Shown one piece after another: positions 1-11,611 of a stretch of DNA of 64,000 nucleotides; the first letter of the stretch is position 1, and every line of letters starts with the position of its first letter. The notes beneath the pieces were generated by a model. It worked only from the letters and a program-made list of their open reading frames with translations. It was not told the DNA's origin and did not search any database. A program made the position numbers and the translations under genes. Origin of the DNA: Viola odorata (Eukaryota; Streptophyta; Magnoliopsida; Malpighiales; Violaceae); NCBI GenBank assembly GCA_963691705.1, contig OY829537.1, positions 77,335,352 through 77,399,351 of the forward strand. The letters are read 5' to 3'.

Positions 1-2
1 GG

Positions 3-674
3 CTTGGGAACCCTCAGGTGAGTGCAAAATTTTCTAAGTTGTTTGGATTAGAGCTCCCAACTTTAGTTTTTCTGTCTGAAACAAAAATGTATGCGAACGA
101 ATTTCAAAAGTTTAATAATAAATGGTTGTTTCCTTATGTTCTTGTCGTTGACTGTAAGGGGGATACTAGGAGAGGTGGTTTGGCTCTAATGTGTAGAAAT
201 GATATCTCTGTGAATGTTTTACATTGTGATGCCCACTGTATTGATATTGAATTATTGAATGGCCTTACAAATGGCCCCCCTTGGAGATTTACTGACATTT
301 ATGGTTGGCCAAGTACGACGGATAAACATAGAACATGGGATATGCTTAGAAGCATAAAAGATAAGAGTTCACTCCCGTGGCTCTATGCTGGGGACTTTAA
401 TGAAGTCATGTGGGGGCCTGAGAAATTGGATGGTCTGGAGAAACAATTCAGTGATATGGATGCATTTCAGAATGCTCTAGATAATTGTGACCTGATCGAC
501 CTTGGTTTCTCATGGCCCAAATTTATATGGTGCAATAATCAAAGGGGCAATGACACAATAATGGAGAGACTTAACAGAGGGACGATGATTGAGCAATGGA
601 TGAGCAGTTTTCCAGACGCTACTGTTAAACACCTCCCCCGCTTCGGTTCTGATCATTGCCCCATCTTGATTTAG
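3..674 (+). pseudogene. LINE ORF2 endonuclease domain (partial at 5' side)
   Basis: The frame is open from base 3 and reads LGNPQV at once, the start of the plant L1 endonuclease (exonuclease-endonuclease-phosphatase fold). Further motifs are SETK near codon 25, YGWP near codon 100, GDFNEV near codon 130 and the C-terminal GSDHCPI (about 645-665), which holds the conserved Asp-His pair. The enzyme nicks the target DNA to prime reverse transcription. The frame is closed by TAG at 672-674, immediately after the SDH motif; the same frame then continues with protein similarity into the linker, so this stop is a nonsense mutation rather than the true end. Confidence 0.88.
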
Positions 675-1004
675 TTGACTTCTAAAATTGATAGAACTTT
701 GAGAGGAAAAGTGTTTCGATTTGAGGCGGCCTGGCTAAGGGAGGAGTAGTGTTTTGATTTTATTAAAGGGATGTGGAGCGGGGTGGAGCTCCAGGGGAAT
801 GGGGACTCGTTAGATCAACGAGTAAAGAAATGCGGGCTAGAGTTGTCTCGGTGGAGTAAGGAGGTGTTTGAAAATATACACAGATCCATTAATCGGAAAA
901 GAGAGCAGCTGGGATAGCTACAGAATCAGTCAGCCTCGGATTCCACCATCGATGAGATTGAGAAGGTTGGAAAAGAGATTGAGGAACTAATTCATTGGGA
1001 GGAG

Positions 1005-2469
1005 GTGATATGGAAACAACGATCACGGGTCCTTTGGCTAGAAGAGGGCGATAGGAACACAAAATTCTTCCATGCACGAGCTTCACAACAAAAGAAGAAG
1101 AATACAATTGAGAGAATCCAAGATGAGTCGGGTAGATGGCGGGAGTCTCGTGAGGAAGTAGAGGTGATTTTCCTAGAGTATTATAAGTGTTTATTCTCTT
1201 TAGGAGGAAGTGATCTGTCCTCGACTATTTTACAAACTATAACCCCCTATGTTTCCCATTCTATGAGTCTAAGTCTTCATCGGGTTTTTACAAAAGGTGA
1301 AGTTTTTAAAGCTCTAAAGCATATGCATCCCACGAAGGCCTCTTGGCTGGACGAAATGCCTCCTCTCTTTTTCCAAAAATTCTGGTCTTTTTTAGAAAAT
1401 CCTATTTGCAAAGTTGTTCTTGGAATCTTGAATGATGAGGAAGACCCTGGCGACAACCACACATTTATGACCCTAATCCCTAAAATATGTTATCCCTCAA
1501 AATGCTCCCAGTTTCGCCAAATTAGCCTATGTAATGTCGTCTTCAAACTGATAACCAAAGTTCTTGAGAATCACCTGAAGCAAGTCCTACCAAGCATAGT
1601 GATAGAAAATCAGAGTATTTTTGTTCCAAGCAGACTCATAACCGACAATGCTCTAATAGCCTAGGAGATTTTCCATGGGATGAATACAAAATGATCTGGT
1701 CTAGGATGGATGAGTGTCAAGTTGGATATGAGTAAGGCATATGACAGGGTGGAATGGATTTTTTTGGAGGCAATCATGACCCGTTTGGGTTTCTCGTCTA
1801 GATGGACATCTTTAGTGATGTGATGTGTCTCAACGGTGTCCTACGCTATCCTCCTAAATAAGGCCCCGAACCCTACTTTCTATCCAGAAAGGGGCCTCCG
1901 ATGGGGGGATCCGTTGTCCCCCTATCTATTTGTGCTTTGTGCTGAAGGCCTTTCGACGATGCTCCAAACTGCAGCCTCGGCTAACAGGATACAGGGTCTG
2001 TCCGGGCAGCCAACAGGTTAGTCACTTGTTTTACACGGATGATAGTCTCATTGTTGCGAAAGTAGATGAAAATGAGGCAGAAGTCATTAGCTCCATCTTG
2101 AAGGCATATAAGCAAGCCTCTAGCCAGAAGATCAATCTAGAAAAATTGGAAGTGTGTTTCAGCAAGACTGTAGCACAAGAGGCTAGAACTCGGGTGAAAG
2201 CAAGATTAGGAATGGTGGAGAAGAACTCTCATGCCAGGTACTTGAGGCTCTCAGTGTCTTTTGGCCGTGCTAAGAAAGGTATGTTCGCATCGATACAGGA
2301 TGAGATTTGCAAGAGACTAGGGGGGTGGAAAGAGAAAAAGTTATCCCAGGTAGGGCAGGAAGTTCTGATTAAATCGGTTATCCAGTCCATTCCAATGTAT
2401 ATGATGAGCTATTTTGAGATCCCAACCTCCATCTGTGAGGACGTGGAAAAGGCAACCAAAAGATTCTAG
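1005..2469 (+). pseudogene. LINE ORF2 reverse transcriptase domain, broken
   Basis: The segment before the palm reads WKQRSRVLWLEEGDRNTKFFH, the standard lead-in of plant L1 reverse transcriptase. Motif A is seen as [13 protein letters not shown] (about 1710-1755), motif B as GLRWGDPLSPYLF (about 1879-1930, with Trp where Gln is usual), and motif C as FYTDDSL (about 2030-2050), so the catalytic Asp pair is preserved in sequence. The reading frame is interrupted by TAG near 1663, TGA near 1693 and TGA near 1820, and it shifts near 2018, where motif C continues in another frame. Several stops fit Trp TGG or Gln CAG turned into TAG. Confidence 0.88.
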
Positions 2470-3137
2470 TGGGCGGGGAATTCTGAGGAGCGTAAGATGC
2501 ACTGGGTGTCCTAGGAAAAGCTATGTAGATCTAAGGAGGTGGGAGGATTTAGGTTTAGGAAAGTCAGGGAATTTAATCTTGCGCTTCTAGCCAAACAAGG
2601 ATGACTGCTGCATAAATACCCAAACTCCTTGATCTCCCAAATCTAGAAAGCCCGGTGCTTTCCCCATTCAGATTTCCTAGAGGCAAGTATAGGCTCTCGC
2701 CCTAGTTATGTCTAGCGTAGCATTCTAGAAGGAAGAGCAGTCCTCCATAAAGGATGCTTCTAGAGGGTAGGGAATGGAGAGCCAATACGGATATGGAAAG
2801 TTTCGTGGCTTCCGTCGGTTGCGAATGGGATGATCTCAGTGCCGGTTACGGGCCTCGACGAGGAGGTGATAGTGGCTGAGCTTATTGATAGGGAACGAGG
2901 GTGCTAAAAGACTGACTTGGTGGAGCAATTTTTTCTACCACAGGAAACATCGACAATATTAAGCCTACCATTTAGTCGGAGTAAGACGAATGATACTCTT
3001 GTGTGGAAATGAACTACAAATGGGAAGTATTCAGTTCGAAGTGGATATCATTGCCATCGCACGAGTGCCCGGACTCTTGTAGAGGTTGGTGAAAATTCTT
3101 GTAGGGGTTAATTATCCCTCCAAAGTTTAAAAACTTC

Positions 3138-3350
3138 ATGTGGAGGCTGGGGAGTGACTCTCTCCCAACCATAGTAAACCTGGGGAGGAGAGGAGTATCG
3201 ATAGACCCAGTGTGTCCCTGTTGCGCCGAGGAGGTTGAATCGACTCCACATATGTTGTTGTCTTGCCCGTTTGCAAGGGGGTGTGGGAAAAGTTTACTTT
3301 CTGGGATAGGGTTCTGGGGCTGCAATGAGACAACTGGGTGGATTGGCTAA
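3138..3350 (+). pseudogene. LINE zf-RVT zinc-binding domain remnant
   Basis: The translation starts MWRLGSDSLPT and carries C-x2-C, then E-x-x-x-H and a final C (PVCPCCAEE, TPHMLLSC). This is the zf-RVT pattern found between the reverse transcriptase and RNase H of plant L1 elements. It is open for about 70 codons and is flanked by nonsense-rich sequence (2470-3137 and 3351-3589) that still belongs to the LINE but has no readable frame. Confidence 0.8.
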
Positions 3351-3589
3351 AAGGGCTAAAGACATCATTGGACAAATTGGATATATAGCAGCTTATCTCC
3401 ATCCTATGGTCTCTATGGACATCGAGGAACAACAGGATCTTCCGCCAGTGTGATGAATCAATCCAAGAGGTAGTCATCCGAGGCGGAAAATTGTTGTCTG
3501 ATTTCAAGGAGGCATGGTGTCCGCAGCACAAGATCGCTGCTCCGATTACCCAACCCGTCGATCTGAAATAGCAGCCTCCCACTACAGGG

Positions 3590-4051
3590 GTGGTAAAGGT
3601 GAACATTGATGCAACGATAGGGGCTACGGGAATTGGCTTGGGATTTATAGCTCGAGATGCGAGGGGTGGGACGGTATTTTCAGGATCAATTTACCTTCCT
3701 TATAGAACTGAGGTGCAAACAGCGGAGGCATTAACTTTAAGAGACGCTATAACACAGACTCGCCAATGGGGGTGTGACAAGATTATAATTGAGTTGGACT
3801 GCTTACAGAACATCTTAGCTCTGACCAATGGAGATTTTCCACTAAGCTATGCGGGATTGGTGTTGGAAGAGGTGGCACGACTAGCTTCTACTTTTCATAG
3901 TTGCTCCTTCATGCATACAAGACGGTGCACGAATATTCCAGTGCATAAGTTAGACCAACTGGCTTTGATTTTCGGTTTAGAAAATGTATGGATAGGGGAA
4001 CACCTTGAGACGATCGTGCCTTTTATACTTGTAGATATGATTTGTCTTTAA
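3590..4051 (+). pseudogene. LINE C-terminal RNase H domain
   Basis: An open stretch of 153 codons starting KVNIDA (first catalytic Asp), followed by AEALTLRDA (catalytic Glu) and IELDC (second catalytic Asp). A C-terminal block VHKLDQLAL matches the usual N-x-V-A-H-x-L-A-x-x-A region, with changes. It ends at a TAA inside the A-rich tail. The domain would remove the RNA strand after target-primed reverse transcription. It is intact as a frame but is cut off from any start codon by the upstream damage. Confidence 0.85.
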
Positions 4052-4063
4052 AAAAAAAAAAAA
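4050..4063 (+). other. LINE 3' A-tail
   Basis: Fourteen consecutive A residues directly after the RNase H frame mark the 3' end of the LINE. The right-hand copy of its target-site duplication should start at 4064. Confidence 0.85.
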
Positions 4064-4570
4064 TTAATATACGACATATATTGTACCTGTTAAAAAAATT
4101 AAGGCCCACAAAGTGGGCTAAATGTGCTAGTGATTTTTGTAAATTTTAAATTTTAAATTTTTTACCGTGGACTATTGAACCAATCTAAACAAACACAACA
4201 ATGAATAAAGGATTTTAAAAACACATGGTGCTATTTAGAAACAAATTACAAGGTGGATTTGTTAAGCTTTTTTCCCAATTTTTTGAGTTTTGATTTTTTT
4301 ATGCCGACATTTAATAAAAGAATCCAAAAGAAAATTCCATGTCATTGTTTGACGTGGTGTACTAATAAAATTCAAAAATCTCGTGATAAATTCAATCTCT
4401 ACTGCATATTCCGGCTATCTTCTGGCACATATCGCGCGTCTACCATAGGCAAGGGAACTGATCATATGCGCACACCAAAAAGTCGATAACGGCCACGATT
4501 TAATTAGAAGTGGGTTGTCACCAATCCTTTTCGTATAATCATTTTCAGTCTACAGCCAAGTTTAAGCTTC
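4064..4570. other. Intergenic / promoter region of the FYVE-SYLF gene
   Basis: No gene is seen. The stretch is AT-rich at first, then mixed. It holds a perfect short palindrome, GCCCAC-aaa-GTGGGC at 4104-4118, containing a GGCCCA/TGGGCC site II-type core of the sort bound by TCP factors in many plant promoters. It lies about 460 bp before the start codon, which is rather far for a core element. I see no convincing TATA box near 4500-4540. Confidence 0.4.
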
Positions 4571-7500
4571 ATGTCAATGGAGGGTCGCATATCCTACCCT
4601 GCAATCCATCTCCATGATTATCACCCCAACTTCTTCCCACACCCGGTAACTCTCTCACTCTCTCCTCCTTTCTGTTTGATCGCCAAGCAGCTGATAAATA
4701 AATGTTTCTATTTTTAGGGTTTTGCGTTTGTCGTCTGTTTTTGTTTTGCTTTGCTTAGATACACGTTTGCCTATATAAATAAATAATTTACTCATCCAGG
4801 GTCGGTCTTAGCGTGTTCATAAAAACTTTAAGCTTTATCGTGTTTGGTGAATTAAGTTTGGCTTATACCAGTGCGCATGCAGCATGAATCCAGCAAAATA
4901 TGATTGGCTCTAAATTGTGACTTGTTAAAACGCTTTGAGCATTGAAGAGTTGTTTTGAACTAAATTTGAGATGCATTAAACTGGTTGCAGAGGAAATATA
5001 AAGCTTATGCATGGTTTCGGGTACATTCAGCTTGGATAGGATTTGTTAATTGTTAGCTTGTGCTAGATGAAATGAAGAGAATCGATTTATTTGTTTATTT
5101 TCATCAATGATCAAGTTCATTTGACTATGTTCTTTGCTTTGATAGATTTCTAAAGAAGTAGATGACTGTGAAGGAGAAGGTAGGTTGGTACAAACAAATG
5201 ATCCTGTTGAAGAGGAGGAACAGCTAAGAGAATGTGAGAGTGAAGCACCTCAATGCTCAAAGGGAAAGACTGAAATGGAAAATGTTTCAGGTTCTGGACT
5301 CCAAGAACAGGGGAAATATTTTGTTTATGATACACCACTTTCAGAGGAAACTGGAGTTTGGGTTCCCGTCTCTGTCCCACCTACATCAGGAATTGGCCAT
5401 GAAGGACAGAATAGAGGGGCATCTCTTAATGGTGGTTATTTTTCTGATGAAGATTTCGATTGGAGTCAGCTCATTGGAAAAAATAAGGAGCTGACTATGT
5501 GGGATGTAGTTAGTGAGATGCTGGTAGCAGCTCGAGGGAAAGTGAATGCCATTACATCTGGAGACATCCACCGTTGTAGCCTTTCATGGATATCGGATCA
5601 TCTTCTTGAACAAACTTGGAATGAAATGGCTCAAACTCTTGCTGAAGCTAATTTTGGTAACAATAGAGAAATTCTTGAAGCCGAGCCTCCAAAATGGTTG
5701 CCTGACAGTGCTGCTCCATCTTGTATGTTGTGTAATACTCGGTTCCATCCTATCTTATGCTCCAGGCATCACTGCCGTTTTTGTGGAGGGGTATTTTGTA
5801 ATGGATGCTCAAGAGGGAGGAGCTTGTTGCCCTCAAAATTTCGCATTGGGAATCCACAGCGTGTCTGTGATGTATGTTGTGTGCGGCTTGACTCTTTCCA
5901 GTCACACTTGATGGACCAAGTAAGCCGTGCAGCTCAGTTGCCAACACATGATCTAACTGACCTCAGTACCTTGAGATCATGGCTTAATTTTCCATGGGGC
6001 CAGTCCATGGAATATGAGATTTACAAAGCCACAAATACTATTCAGGGTTATAATAAGGTAAAATCCATTCCTGGCTCATCGCTTGCATTTTATTTGTTTG
6101 ATTCATGATGCCTCATACCCCCACTACTTGGAGCTTAACATATAATGACTGGAACGTAGAGTAGAGCGTAATATTTTACACGAGCTCTCAAATGCCTTCT
6201 ATGAAACTATAAATTTGTGTTTGCGCATTCAGCTTTGTATGTATGAATAAATCTTAGAGTTCTGATCCATTGTACTTTCATGTCAAATATTATAGATTTA
6301 TGATTGTTATGGTCTTCACACTAGGTAATTACATGTCCATGTATGTGTTTTCTGTTTCTAAGAGGTCTGCATTATTTGTTTTAGCTTTGGTACTTTTGCG
6401 CAAGATTACTTAACAATGAGGATTGATTGAGATAACCCATGCAGAGTGTTGGAATCCCCAAGGGCCCCATATTCTAGGAACCCAAACTATGTGACTTAAT
6501 AAATAGTTTCCCTTTTGTTTTACTCAGGTTGGTTTTCTTACACCCGAAAAGTCTATACCAGATACTATTCTAAAACAAGCAAAAGGCCTTGCAATTCTTA
6601 CAATTGCAAAGGTTGGCATGATGGTGACCTACAATGTTGGAACTGGTCTTGTTGTTGCTCGCAGGGAAGATGGTTCTTGGTCCCCACCGTCTGCCATTTC
6701 CTCATTTGGCATGGGCTGGGGATTCCAGGTAAACACTCTTTATCTACAAATAATTACGCCTACAGCTTCTAGCATTGTTTAATAATATGTTGTTTTTAGT
6801 TTCTACTCTGGTGCTCATGTAACCAAATATCGCCCCACCATTTAGCTGATTACAAAGTCTTATCCTGAACATATGATAGGTAGTCTTATCATCCAGGCTT
6901 GTGTTTCATGATATGGGAGTGACTCAAGTGAGGTGCAAATACCTTCAATGTATTGAGATGATGAGCAGTAATATGTAACTGTCCATTTATTGATATTACT
7001 GATGTTATGTATGTGCCATAGGTACCGAAAACAATGACAAAGTAAAAATACATTATAGTATTGTTACTTTAGGTTATAAAGAACAGAGTGGAATGAAGGC
7101 AAAGAAGAGAAGATTTGCATGATTAAACACCAAGTGTTTTTTCGTATCCATTTGCAGATTGAATTACAAATTAACTTTTTGTTATTTTTTCTTATTTTTC
7201 CATTAGAAGGAAAACGATTATTAACCATTTTCTTCTCAAACTATTTACAGGTAGGGGGTGAAGTTACAGATTTCATAATTGTGTTGAGAACTAAAGGTGC
7301 AGTGAGAACCTTCAGTGGAAATGCCCATTTCTCAGTTGGAGCTGGTTTGAGTGCAGCAGTTGGAGTGGTTGGACGGGCTGCTGAGGCTGATTTACGCGCT
7401 GGTGATGGTGGTTGTGCTGCTTGCTATACATACAGCTGCAGTAAAGGTAAAACGTTATGTAGGATGATATGGCCAGAGAGCAGTTTCAATATCATACATG

Positions 7501-8665
7501 CAAGCCACATGTAACATACCATATATGACACTTTAAACTGTGATGTCATGTCACTGTTTAGGAGTTTGAGCATTACTGTTTTGATTTCTGAAAATAGAAC
7601 GTGGTTCCCCCACATATGTTAGTTTTTTCATTGTTGAACATAGATTATGGTTCCATATACATCACCTTTTCTTTTTTATGTGAGTTTGCTGTATTGGAGT
7701 CAAAATTGGGTTGTTACTGTGACAATTGGATTACCATTCATTAAGACAGCAACATGCCTGAATGACTATCATCTGGTTGGTAGAATTCAAGAGTTTTCAG
7801 GAATCTTGCTCTTTGAATGTTGTTTTCTGTATGTATGCATGTATAGTTGTAACTTGTAATCTATATCTAGCTAATTAATGTTATTGCTTACTTTTCTATC
7901 AACCATTCATGAAGAAACTCTATCATCTTATAAATAAAAGTCCTCAAGCAGTGCAAGGGTGGGGGGTTCATTGGGTTTGAAAAGAGGAAGGTGGTGAAGT
8001 GTTAGGAGGTTGAGAGAGATGGAGAGACAGAGGATAGTTTGGTGACTGAAACGTTTTAGTATGGGCTAAAGAATGCCCATGCGGTACTTGTTAAAGATAT
8101 TGGGGGTTATGTTAGTGGGAAAAGTACTGTAAATATTATTTTTGAAGTGGAGATGTTTAGCTACTTTTGAATGGTTGAAAATAATCCTTGAACAGTGCCC
8201 TTGTGCATTTGTTAGCCAGATCCTTTATTGGTACACTTGTATGATTTGGTTAGGAGATGGTGCAATGGTTCTAATTATCAGAGTTCTGCATAAATTGATG
8301 CTTCCATAAAGGCTTGTTTCTCAAGTAGGACATGAAAATGTTTTACGCCGCATTTCTTATCTTTTGTATCATCAAAACTTTTGCGCATGGTAAGGGAACA
8401 CATGTAGGTTTCAACGAAAAAACTTGAGCACACGATCTCATATACATGTTTGGTTCTTTATGAGATTTTGTTCTGGTATGCAGGTGCATTTGTAGGATGC
8501 TCTCTTGAAGGAAGTATACTGGCAACTCGAGCACACGAGAATTCAAGGTTCTATGGTACATCCATCAGTGCATCGGATATTCTTCTCGGTTCGTTACCTA
8601 GGCCTCCCGCTGCTTCCATACTTTATCATGCTCTCTCAAATCTGTTTGAAACGCTCGAGAAGTGA
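4571..8665 (+). CDS. FYVE zinc-finger and SYLF domain protein (5 exons, 521 aa)
   Basis: Proposed exons are 4571-4645, 5146-6057, 6528-6728, 7251-7446 and 8484-8665. All introns are GT-AG, the first three junctions are phase 0 and the last is phase 1, and the joined frame is open for 521 codons. Residues about 209-272 form a FYVE finger: WLPD at its start, RHHCR in the basic patch, four C-x2-C pairs and RVC near its end, predicting binding of phosphatidylinositol 3-phosphate on endosomes. Residues about 300-515 form a SYLF domain (DUF500), seen as GFLTPEKSIPD, GWGFQVGGEVTD, FSVGAGLSA and FYG. SYLF is named after SH3YL1, Ysc84/Lsb4, Lsb3 and plant FYVE proteins, and the family binds phosphoinositides and actin regulators. 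The N-terminal 200 residues are acidic and unrecognised. The first exon (25 codons, ATG at 4571) is the least certain part. No transposon is seen in its introns. It is the only intact host gene in the window. Confidence 0.88.
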
Positions 8666-8722
8666 TCGAGAAGTATCTCTCTCAAATCTGTTTGAAAAGC
8701 TCGAGAAGTGATCGAGAAGTAT
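8631..8722 (+). repeat. 46-bp tandem duplication spanning the stop codon of the FYVE-SYLF gene
   Basis: A unit of 46 bp is present twice, one base different in the coding part (acgctcgag versus aagctcgag). It covers the last codons, the TGA and about 15 bases after it, so the second copy would encode the same C-terminal tail again, followed by its own TGA. As read, translation ends at the first stop (8663-8665) and the second copy is 3' UTR. Confidence 0.9.
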
Positions 8723-9071
8723 CTCTCCATTTCAACCCTGTAGTGTTCCTTTGAGCAGGTGGGATTGAATCTTTTTATAGATTCTATTCAGTATTCACCT
8801 CTTCCCCCATTTATTAAATTCTGTATAGTCTTATTCGGCAAGAGGAAATTCTTTTCGTAGTGATTGTACAGTTTAAAGAACAAGGGGTAGTTTTTTTTCC
8901 AGCAGCATATATATCTAGAAGTGCTGGAAACTTGTGGCTTACAATGGCTATGGTAATTCATTGCTGAGGAATTCAATCCATATCAGTGGAACCCTATTTT
9001 CAATAGCAAACCAAAAGTTAAAGGATAAAGTTTGGGTGACTATTGGAGTAAGGAGACTCTAAAGTGTGCGA
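8723..9071. other. 3' UTR / intergenic stretch, no gene seen
   Basis: The probable 3' UTR of the FYVE-SYLF gene followed by unique sequence. No coding frame with recognisable similarity and no clear AATAAA signal were found; T-rich and GT-rich stretches near 8765-8900 are compatible with a plant poly(A) region. Confidence 0.4.
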
Positions 9072-9331
9072 TTAGTGTAACTTTTAAAAAGTTACAATAA
9101 ATGTGAAAAATTGAAATACTTATATTTGTGTAAAATAAAAAAATTAGCATGTTATAAGTAACTATATTTGATGTTTTATTTTCCTAATGTTATTATTGTA
9201 CTCATTTTATATTATTGTTTATAAAATAACAATAAAAAATTTAAAATTTATAAAAAATTTACAATTTACACAAATGTAACTCTTTTATATTATTTAGTGT
9301 AACTTTAAAAAATTAAGTTACATAAACATAT
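9072..9331. repeat. AT-rich inverted-repeat element, possibly a MITE remnant
   Basis: The sequence TTAGTGTAAC occurs at both ends (9072 and 9293), each followed by a local palindrome (GTAACTTTT...AAAAGTTAC type). Inside, TATATTTGTGTAAA (from 9121) faces its near-complement TTTACACAAATGTA (9265-9278). The interior is over 80% A+T. The arrangement suggests a small non-autonomous element, but no clear target-site duplication is seen. Confidence 0.35.
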
Positions 9332-9931
9332 CGGATTCAGCTTACTTATTATTTTTTTAAATTAAAATTGAGATTTGTTTTTTCAAATTTTAAAATGAAT
9401 TTGTGAGACATTTCTGACAATTTTGTTCTAGAAGCCCTACAAATCCTTCTGATTTGTAAAAAAAAGTTACAGCAGCAACTGAAAAAAGAAGTGCAACTAC
9501 TGATATTGTCAGGAAGTACAAACATGCAACCAAAGTAGATGTGATTAGATCACCAAACTTCTGGTCGTACTTCATCGGATATGGTCATATAGTTCTGATA
9601 ATTAGAAACATGCAATTTTGGGCAAATCACTATAACATCATAACAGATTGCTTTTGAACTTTAGTGCAGATATCACACCTGCAAGAGTCCCGAAAACTTT
9701 GATGTCACTCTTTGCAAATGTATATTATGTTTGAAATGGCAGTCAAGATTGGTAATGGTTGGCTTCATTGCATCTGTTAGTGGTCATGTTTAGTCTTTGC
9801 TTCCTGATCAAGGAAACTAAAAGGGTAAAAAGTAGCCGATTCCAACCTCTGGCTTCAACTCATCCCTCCAACAGAGATTTCCAGTCAAAATATATTCTGC
9901 AAAGCTTAAGCTCAAAAGACCACTCAACTGG
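9332..9931. other. Intergenic, no gene seen
   Basis: Unique AT-rich sequence. A 64-codon frame starting at 9759 has no recognised motif and runs into the possible transposon end at 9932, so I do not call it a gene. Confidence 0.35.
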
Positions 9932-10428
9932 TGACGGATCTAGAAAATTTTAATTAAACTAATTATATATTTTTCACATGATTATTACTATAAATATTAA
10001 AAACTTTTTCCTTCCGAAATGAATATTTTTTGTTGTTGCTTAAAATATAAATTTAAGTGATAAGTGACGTAAATATATTCTAAATGAATTAAAGAAGTAA
10101 CTGAATAAAAATAAATAAAGAACTTGAAAAGTAGTCTTCAAAATTTATTTTTTATACCTATTTTAAAATGTAACAAAATAAAAAAGAAATGTTCAGGATG
10201 GGCAGTTAATGCAACGAAATAACTGTAATTGTATAGGATAACGATGAGAGATAGAATTGGTGGAATAGTAAAAAATAATAGAACTTAAAATAAAATGGAA
10301 AATTTTCTCTTTTAGAAAATAGAATTCAAAACAGGTTGTTTTCATAAAAAGTTAGTTTATAGAGTATAAATCAGCAAGTAGTTGGCGTGGGTGGTTGGAC
10401 ACTATCAACCTTTAAGTAAAAGGTTAAA

Positions 10429-11176
10429 GTAATGTTTGGTTCACAAAATGCTACTTTTCCTTTAGAATCATTCTCTAGGAAAGTGATTGAAAGGAATGTT
10501 AGTATTTTGCGTTTGGTTGACATTTAAAATTCCTAGGAAAATGACATTCTTGTGTTTGTTTTGTAGTTGAGAATTTTAAGAGAAAATAAGAACAATTACT
10601 ACTCTAGCCTCAATAAATAATAATAATTTCAAGTACAATATAATGTATATTTATATATTTTAAAATTGTGGATAATATGTTCTCAAATGTCGAATCCAAT
10701 CATCAATAAAATCAAATAGTGAAACTCATATTAGCAAGCATGACGAGTCTGACTAACCCAACACGTCTATAGATAACTAAGAAAAACCAAATAGACAAAA
10801 AATTTAAAGGACTTGTTGAACATTATTGCTCAAGTTTGAAGCGTTGACGGGAGATGTGCTAGCACAATTATTGCCACTATTAACCCTAGAATGTTTCTTC
10901 AGTACCATCAGTATTAGTAGCACAATCATCATTAGTGGAAAAATATGATGTTTAATTATGGGTAACCAAATAATTTAATAAAACACAATTTTTCTAAACT
11001 TAGGAAAATGAGATTCTCAACCCTCATTTTTCTCCAAAATGGAGGAAAGTGGAGGAGTCAAGGAAAGTTGAATTCCGGAGAGTCTAATTTTCTTTGCGCC
11101 AACCAAACACAATAAAATTCGAAATCTCAAATTTATGAGTCATTTTCTTTTTTGATTCCGTGAACCAAACACACCC
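10429..11176. mobile_element. PIF/Harbinger-like non-autonomous element (748 bp)
   Basis: The ends are inverted copies containing TGTTTGGTTCAC: left GTAATGTTTGGTTCAC and right, complemented, GGGTGTGTTTGGTTCAC. Both ends are flanked by TAAA (10425-10428 and 11177-11180), compatible with the TAA/TTA target of PIF/Harbinger (Tourist) elements. A second GTTTGGTT occurs just inside the left end. No transposase frame is present. A hAT assignment is less likely because an 8-bp duplication is absent. Confidence 0.6.
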
Positions 11177-11251
11177 TAAAGGTTTTTTTTGTATACAAAA
11201 ATTACCTGTTGTGTGCATTTTGCCTTTAATGGGTTAGTCCGTGCCAATAAA

Positions 11252-11560
11252 ATTAGTATTAGTCTACTACATTTAGATATTTTTCAAATTATTATACTCA
11301 TAATTAAATTATTAAATTTTAGTGTCAATGAATCTAGTATTTTATGGGTAAAATTTGTAAGTTTTGTTTGAATAAGATTAATATTAATCTAGTAGATTTA
11401 AGGATAGATTTGGTTCAAACATAAAAAAAATTATAAAATGTTTTTCAAATTACTGGACTCATAATTAATATTCTCCAATTTATTAGGCTTATAAATAAAT
11501 TATTAATTTTAATGAAGAAAAATTAATATAATTTTATGGGTAAAATTTGTAATGTAAAAA
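11252..11560. repeat. Degenerate AT-rich direct repeat, about 130-170 bp x 2
   Basis: Two consecutive blocks share the same order of short words: ATTAxTATTAxTCTA, TTTTTCAAATTA, CTCATAATTAA, and a final TTTTATGGGTAAAATTTGTAA (about 11343 and 11534). The second copy carries extra bases. This is an old tandem duplication within the decayed DNA transposon. Confidence 0.55.
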
Positions 11561-11611
11561 AACTAAAAAAAAGCCAGTGAGGCTGTTGCCCCCACCGTGG
11601 ATGTGCCACTG

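Larger units (their letters stand above)
1..4063 (+). mobile_element. L1-type LINE (non-LTR retrotransposon), 5'-truncated by window edge, decayed
   Basis: A plus-strand non-LTR retrotransposon. In order it shows an apurinic-type endonuclease (3-674), a linker, a reverse transcriptase (about 1005-2469), a zf-RVT zinc-binding domain (3138-3350), an RNase H (3590-4051) and a terminal run of 14 A at 4050-4063. This domain order, the A-tail and the lack of terminal repeats are the hallmarks of plant L1 elements that have gained an RNase H. The left end is outside the window, so no target-site duplication can be tested. Many in-frame stops and at least two frame changes make it dead. It is probably one of the older insertions here, since it is far more eroded than the gypsy elements. 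Confidence 0.93.
9932..11611. mobile_element. Probable decayed DNA transposon (superfamily uncertain)
   Basis: The left edge GGTGACGGATCTAG and the right edge, read as its complement GCAGTGGCACATCCACGG, resemble each other and the terminal sequence of a common class of non-autonomous plant DNA transposons that end in GTGGCGGATC. Between them the DNA is AT-rich, with no coding frame. The PIF/Harbinger-like element at 10429-11176 appears to have landed inside it. The boundaries are approximate, the terminal match is imperfect, and no target-site duplication was established. Confidence 0.35.

Noticed and set aside
3136..3606. 156-codon minus-strand frame opposite the LINE zf-RVT region
   Set aside because: No similarity to any domain; explained by the LINE on the plus strand.
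6515..6772. 85-codon frame rich in Cys and Tyr
   Set aside because: It is the wrong frame of exon 3 of the FYVE-SYLF gene plus intron.
7119..7514. 131-codon frame over exon 4 of the FYVE-SYLF gene
   Set aside because: Its first 44 codons are intron sequence and its end runs into the next intron; only 7251-7446 is coding.
9759..9953. 64-codon frame with a hydrophobic start (LLVVMFSLCFLI)
   Set aside because: It could be a signal peptide, but there is no other support, and the frame ends in a probable transposon terminus.
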